A program made the translations under genes and the position numbers. A stretch of DNA of 64,000 nt from Limnoperna fortunei (lineage: Eukaryota > Mollusca > Bivalvia > Mytilida > Modiolidae). Shown piece after piece: positions 61,306-64,000 of this stretch. The notes below the pieces were generated by a model that was not told where the DNA came from, made no database searches, and was given only the letters and a program-made list of their open reading frames with translations. The stretch covers positions 68,875,898-68,939,897 of the forward strand of contig OX104123.1 of NCBI GenBank assembly GCA_944474755.1. The letters are read 5' to 3'. The first letter of the stretch is position 1; every line of letters begins with the position of its first letter.

Positions 61306-61860
61306 CACCGCATGTAAAGGAACATATTGAACAAGGTATCAATACATTATAATTCTCGTGCTGACATCTATCTGTTTTATTCAATTTGTACTGGCCATTA
61401 CACAGTAGTATTATCTTTCTCAATGGAGTATCACAACTACTGTTATTTCTCGTTTTCTCACGTGTGGTATGTAAATGGGGTTTAACCAATCAGAGAGATA
61501 AGTAGCCATGTTTGTTGCTTTACAAAACGACTTAACATATCTGAGATGAATATGTTATACCGGATGTCATTATAACGCATGGCAGAAAATTCAGATCGTT
61601 TTGTAAAAAGATTTGTCTCACTAAACATACACAAAACATATACAGATAGGCCTTTTACCATGTGCTATTGTTAGCCAAGCGTTTAATTGATATCGCACTG
61701 TCATTGTAACGCTTTAATGAATTCTCCCTGAGCTCGGAATTCTTCTAGTTCCAAAAGGCCTATATCACAGTCAGATTTCTAATTTACATTAAAATATGTG
61801 AAAATTATACGACAATAGGGATTCCAAATAGTTCCATGTAAATAAAAATATAGTGTGTAT
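61306..61860. other. Intergenic DNA, nothing recognised
   Basis: The minus frame at 61292-61489 overlaps the SINE head and is not coding. Confidence 0.4.
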
Positions 61861-61862
61861 GT

Positions 61863-61918
61863 TGGGGTAGAGGTATGGGCGGTGAGGTGTGGGTGGGGGT
61901 ATGGGCGGTGGGGAGGGA
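61863..61918 (+). other. G-rich tract with G-quadruplex pattern
   Basis: Seven runs of three or more G lie within about 55 bases. The right half (about 61890-61916) has five G-runs with loops of 1 to 4 bases, which fits the usual G3+N1-7 rule. Confidence 0.6.
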
Positions 61919-61954
61919 CTATAGCCTCCAGTGGAGCTCGATAACTAGCAAACA

Positions 61955-62280
61955 ACAGATAGTCAGGGGTTAACGAAAGATAGCGAGGGACTTAACGAAA
62001 GATAGCGAGGGGGGTTAACGATAGATAGCCAGTGGGGTTAACGATAGATAGCCAGGGGTTAGGTTAACGATAGATAGCGAAGGGTTAACGATAGCGGGCG
62101 AGGGGTTAGGTTAACGATAGATAGCCAGGGGTTAGGTAAACGATAGATAGCGAAGGACTAACCATAGATACCGCAGGGTTAGGCTAACGATAGATAGCGA
62201 GGGGTTAGCGATTGATATCGAGGGGTTGGCTTAATGATAGCTAGCGAGTGGAGAAATGATAAACAGCGAGAGTTAAACGA
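61955..62280. repeat. Degenerate minisatellite, about 22-26-bp unit
   Basis: The unit resembles 'ggttaacgatagatagcgag'. Spacing varies and copies decay toward the right edge. A G15 run follows at about 62412. Confidence 0.8.
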
Positions 62281-63039
62281 TGCAGAGAGAGCTATAGAGG
62301 AGGCAAAAACAGGACATAGATGGGCAGATAACTAGGGGTAATGATAAATAACGAGGTGACATAATATTTAGGAGCGTTAAAGACAGCTAACAAGGATTCA
62401 ACTAGAGATATCGGGGGGGGGGGGGGGCTACGACAGGTAGAGATGAGGCAAGAATAGCCTGCTAGGGCACCGATAGTTAGCAAGACGCTATAGTGAGGAG
62501 TCGACACTAGCTAGCGAGAGACAACAATTGTTGGCGAGGCAGACACGACATCACCAATGCCAAAGATACGCTTTCCAGTTTCAGAATATTACGTTTTCCT
62601 TGATGACAGTAAGTGGACGTCTAATTCAAAGCTAGTACTGAATACACTCTGGAGCACCTCAGTATTCACATTGTTTTGATTGGGATCGGATATTAATAGA
62701 ATAAATGTAAAGGTTATAACAAATACCAAACACAAAGAAAACTGTCAAAAATCTCAATCCACAAATCAAAGTCTAAAAAAACAGCATACTCGCGAATTAA
62801 AAAAAATACAAAACAAAAAAAAACTAGCAACTACACAAATGGCTCTGATTTGGAACAGGCATTGTAACAAAATGGTTGGTCAATGTGCTAAATGAGCATC
62901 AATCACTATGTACTGAAAAATTGGGAAAACTATCTACAATTATATTTTTACACGAGATATAATATGTATCAACATACAAATGATATCTATAGTAAAGCTT
63001 ATTGCAGGCACAGACAAGTCTTGTTTTTCGTGAAACATT

Positions 63040-63078
<39 letters not shown>

Positions 63079-64000
63079 ATATATAACTTTCTGTATAATT
63101 ATTGATATTTAACGGAATTTTCTCTGATTACAAACCGATGACAGGTAATGAGTTGGAGATCATGGGTGCGATCCGTATTTGATTTAAACCAAAACTTTAT
63201 ACTGTCATTTGTTGATATTTATTTATGATCGTCTGTGCACGCCTTACTGTGATATATTAAACCACAAAAATCCTAAAGTAAAGTTTGTAAACAGTTACAC
63301 ATTTAATGTAATGTTTGTTTAAGACAATTTCAAACACAGACTACGATCTGGTTCAAATATTTGATCTCTTACTTTTATTTCCAATTTATGTTGTTCTTTC
63401 CCGATGAAGACAAAATCTACAATGAATCTTTTGCTTCATTTGGTATTTCACTGTATTGTAATGCATCTCTAAACGTTTACACGACACAAGAGAAACGTTT
63501 AGTTGAATGTAGATAAAAAACGCAGAAACCTTTTAATTAATTAATTGAAAATGATTCTCCTATATCATCACTACGCCCGTTAGGATGTCGGGCTTTTATT
63601 TTACTTAAAACGTTTTTCAGTAAAATTTTATTACAAGAGGCCAGTAATTTATTTTAGTTAAAACTTATCTACTTGAAATTTCATTTCAAGAGAATTGTAA
63701 GTCCATTTAGCATCTTTTTTTTTATTTCTTTCCATGACAACAAGTTAAATACAATCCGTTCCTATTGTGTTTATATCCCACTTCTCTCCTAACTACAATA
63801 TTATCTCTATGTACATAATTACATTCCTCCCCGAAATACAATATTATCTTTTAAATATCCATTACTATTACATTTATTTCGTGTCCCATCAGCGCCATGT
63901 AATATACCGTACAGAATCTAATCAGCACTTCTGTTCAACACTTTTATTGACGTTGTCAACATCTTTTTATGACGTCACACATACTTTCACACAAGGTCTT
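62281..64000. other. A+T-rich intergenic DNA
   Basis: There is a (TA)n microsatellite at 63045-63086. 62530-62615 contains a short frame ending near 'gacagtaagt', which could be an isolated exon donor, but nothing supports it. Otherwise nothing was recognised. Confidence 0.45.

Overview
The window reads as nuclear DNA of an invertebrate animal, most likely a mollusc and probably a bivalve. It is A+T-rich and gene-poor. The one convincing gene has four coding exons with GT/AG introns. The dispersed repeats are tRNA-headed SINEs whose 3' tail ends in a 'ggcgttaaacacc'-type motif, a truncated LINE, and several short terminal-inverted-repeat elements. This style is familiar from bivalve and gastropod genomes, but the assignment is inference from sequence alone. 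There are no bacterial operons, no CRISPR array and no free-standing tRNA or rRNA gene.

Layout. Bases 1-26000 are mostly intergenic DNA broken by minisatellite arrays: 29 bp at 2.1-3.05 kb, 36 bp at 3.25-3.9 kb, 50 bp at 7.5-7.9 kb, 50 bp at 8.4-10.1 kb, 56 bp at 13 kb, 54 bp at 17 kb, 39 bp at 20.4 kb and a 2.5-kb 45/46-bp satellite at 20.9-23.4 kb. A four-exon plus-strand gene occupies 26205-28731. It encodes a 465-residue Ser/Thr-Pro-rich protein with a basic nuclear-localisation-like region and a C-terminal coiled coil, and I do not recognise its family. The rest of the window carries further arrays (30.2, 31.2, 34.3, 36.4, 40, 42-43.4, 45.3-47.3, 48.7-49.4, 50.1, 53.1-54.9, 56.1-56.8, 60.8 and 62 kb) and the transposable elements.

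Mobile DNA. A complete SINE with a perfect 15-bp target duplication lies at 57315-57575. A minus-strand copy lies near 61.1 kb and a 3' fragment near 19.8 kb. A SINE at 34.2 kb has had its middle amplified into an 83-bp tandem array. A 5'-truncated, frameshifted LINE C-terminus with its 3' UTR lies at 59.2-60.6 kb on the minus strand. Short inverted-repeat elements with target duplications are visible at 8165-8369, 44477-45032 (carrying head-to-head telomere-type repeats), 51779-52223 (G-run termini, 8-bp duplication) and 53950-54549 (inserted into a minisatellite). A second dispersed family without a tRNA head is present in about four copies.

Roughly a quarter of the window is tandem repeat made of more than 25 unrelated units, many between 29 and 57 bp. 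Most long open frames here are by-products of arrays whose unit length is a multiple of three. The observations I rate highest are the telomere-repeat-bearing inverted-repeat element, the SINE-born array, the transposon insertion that dates an array, the higher-order satellite and the unrecognised gene.
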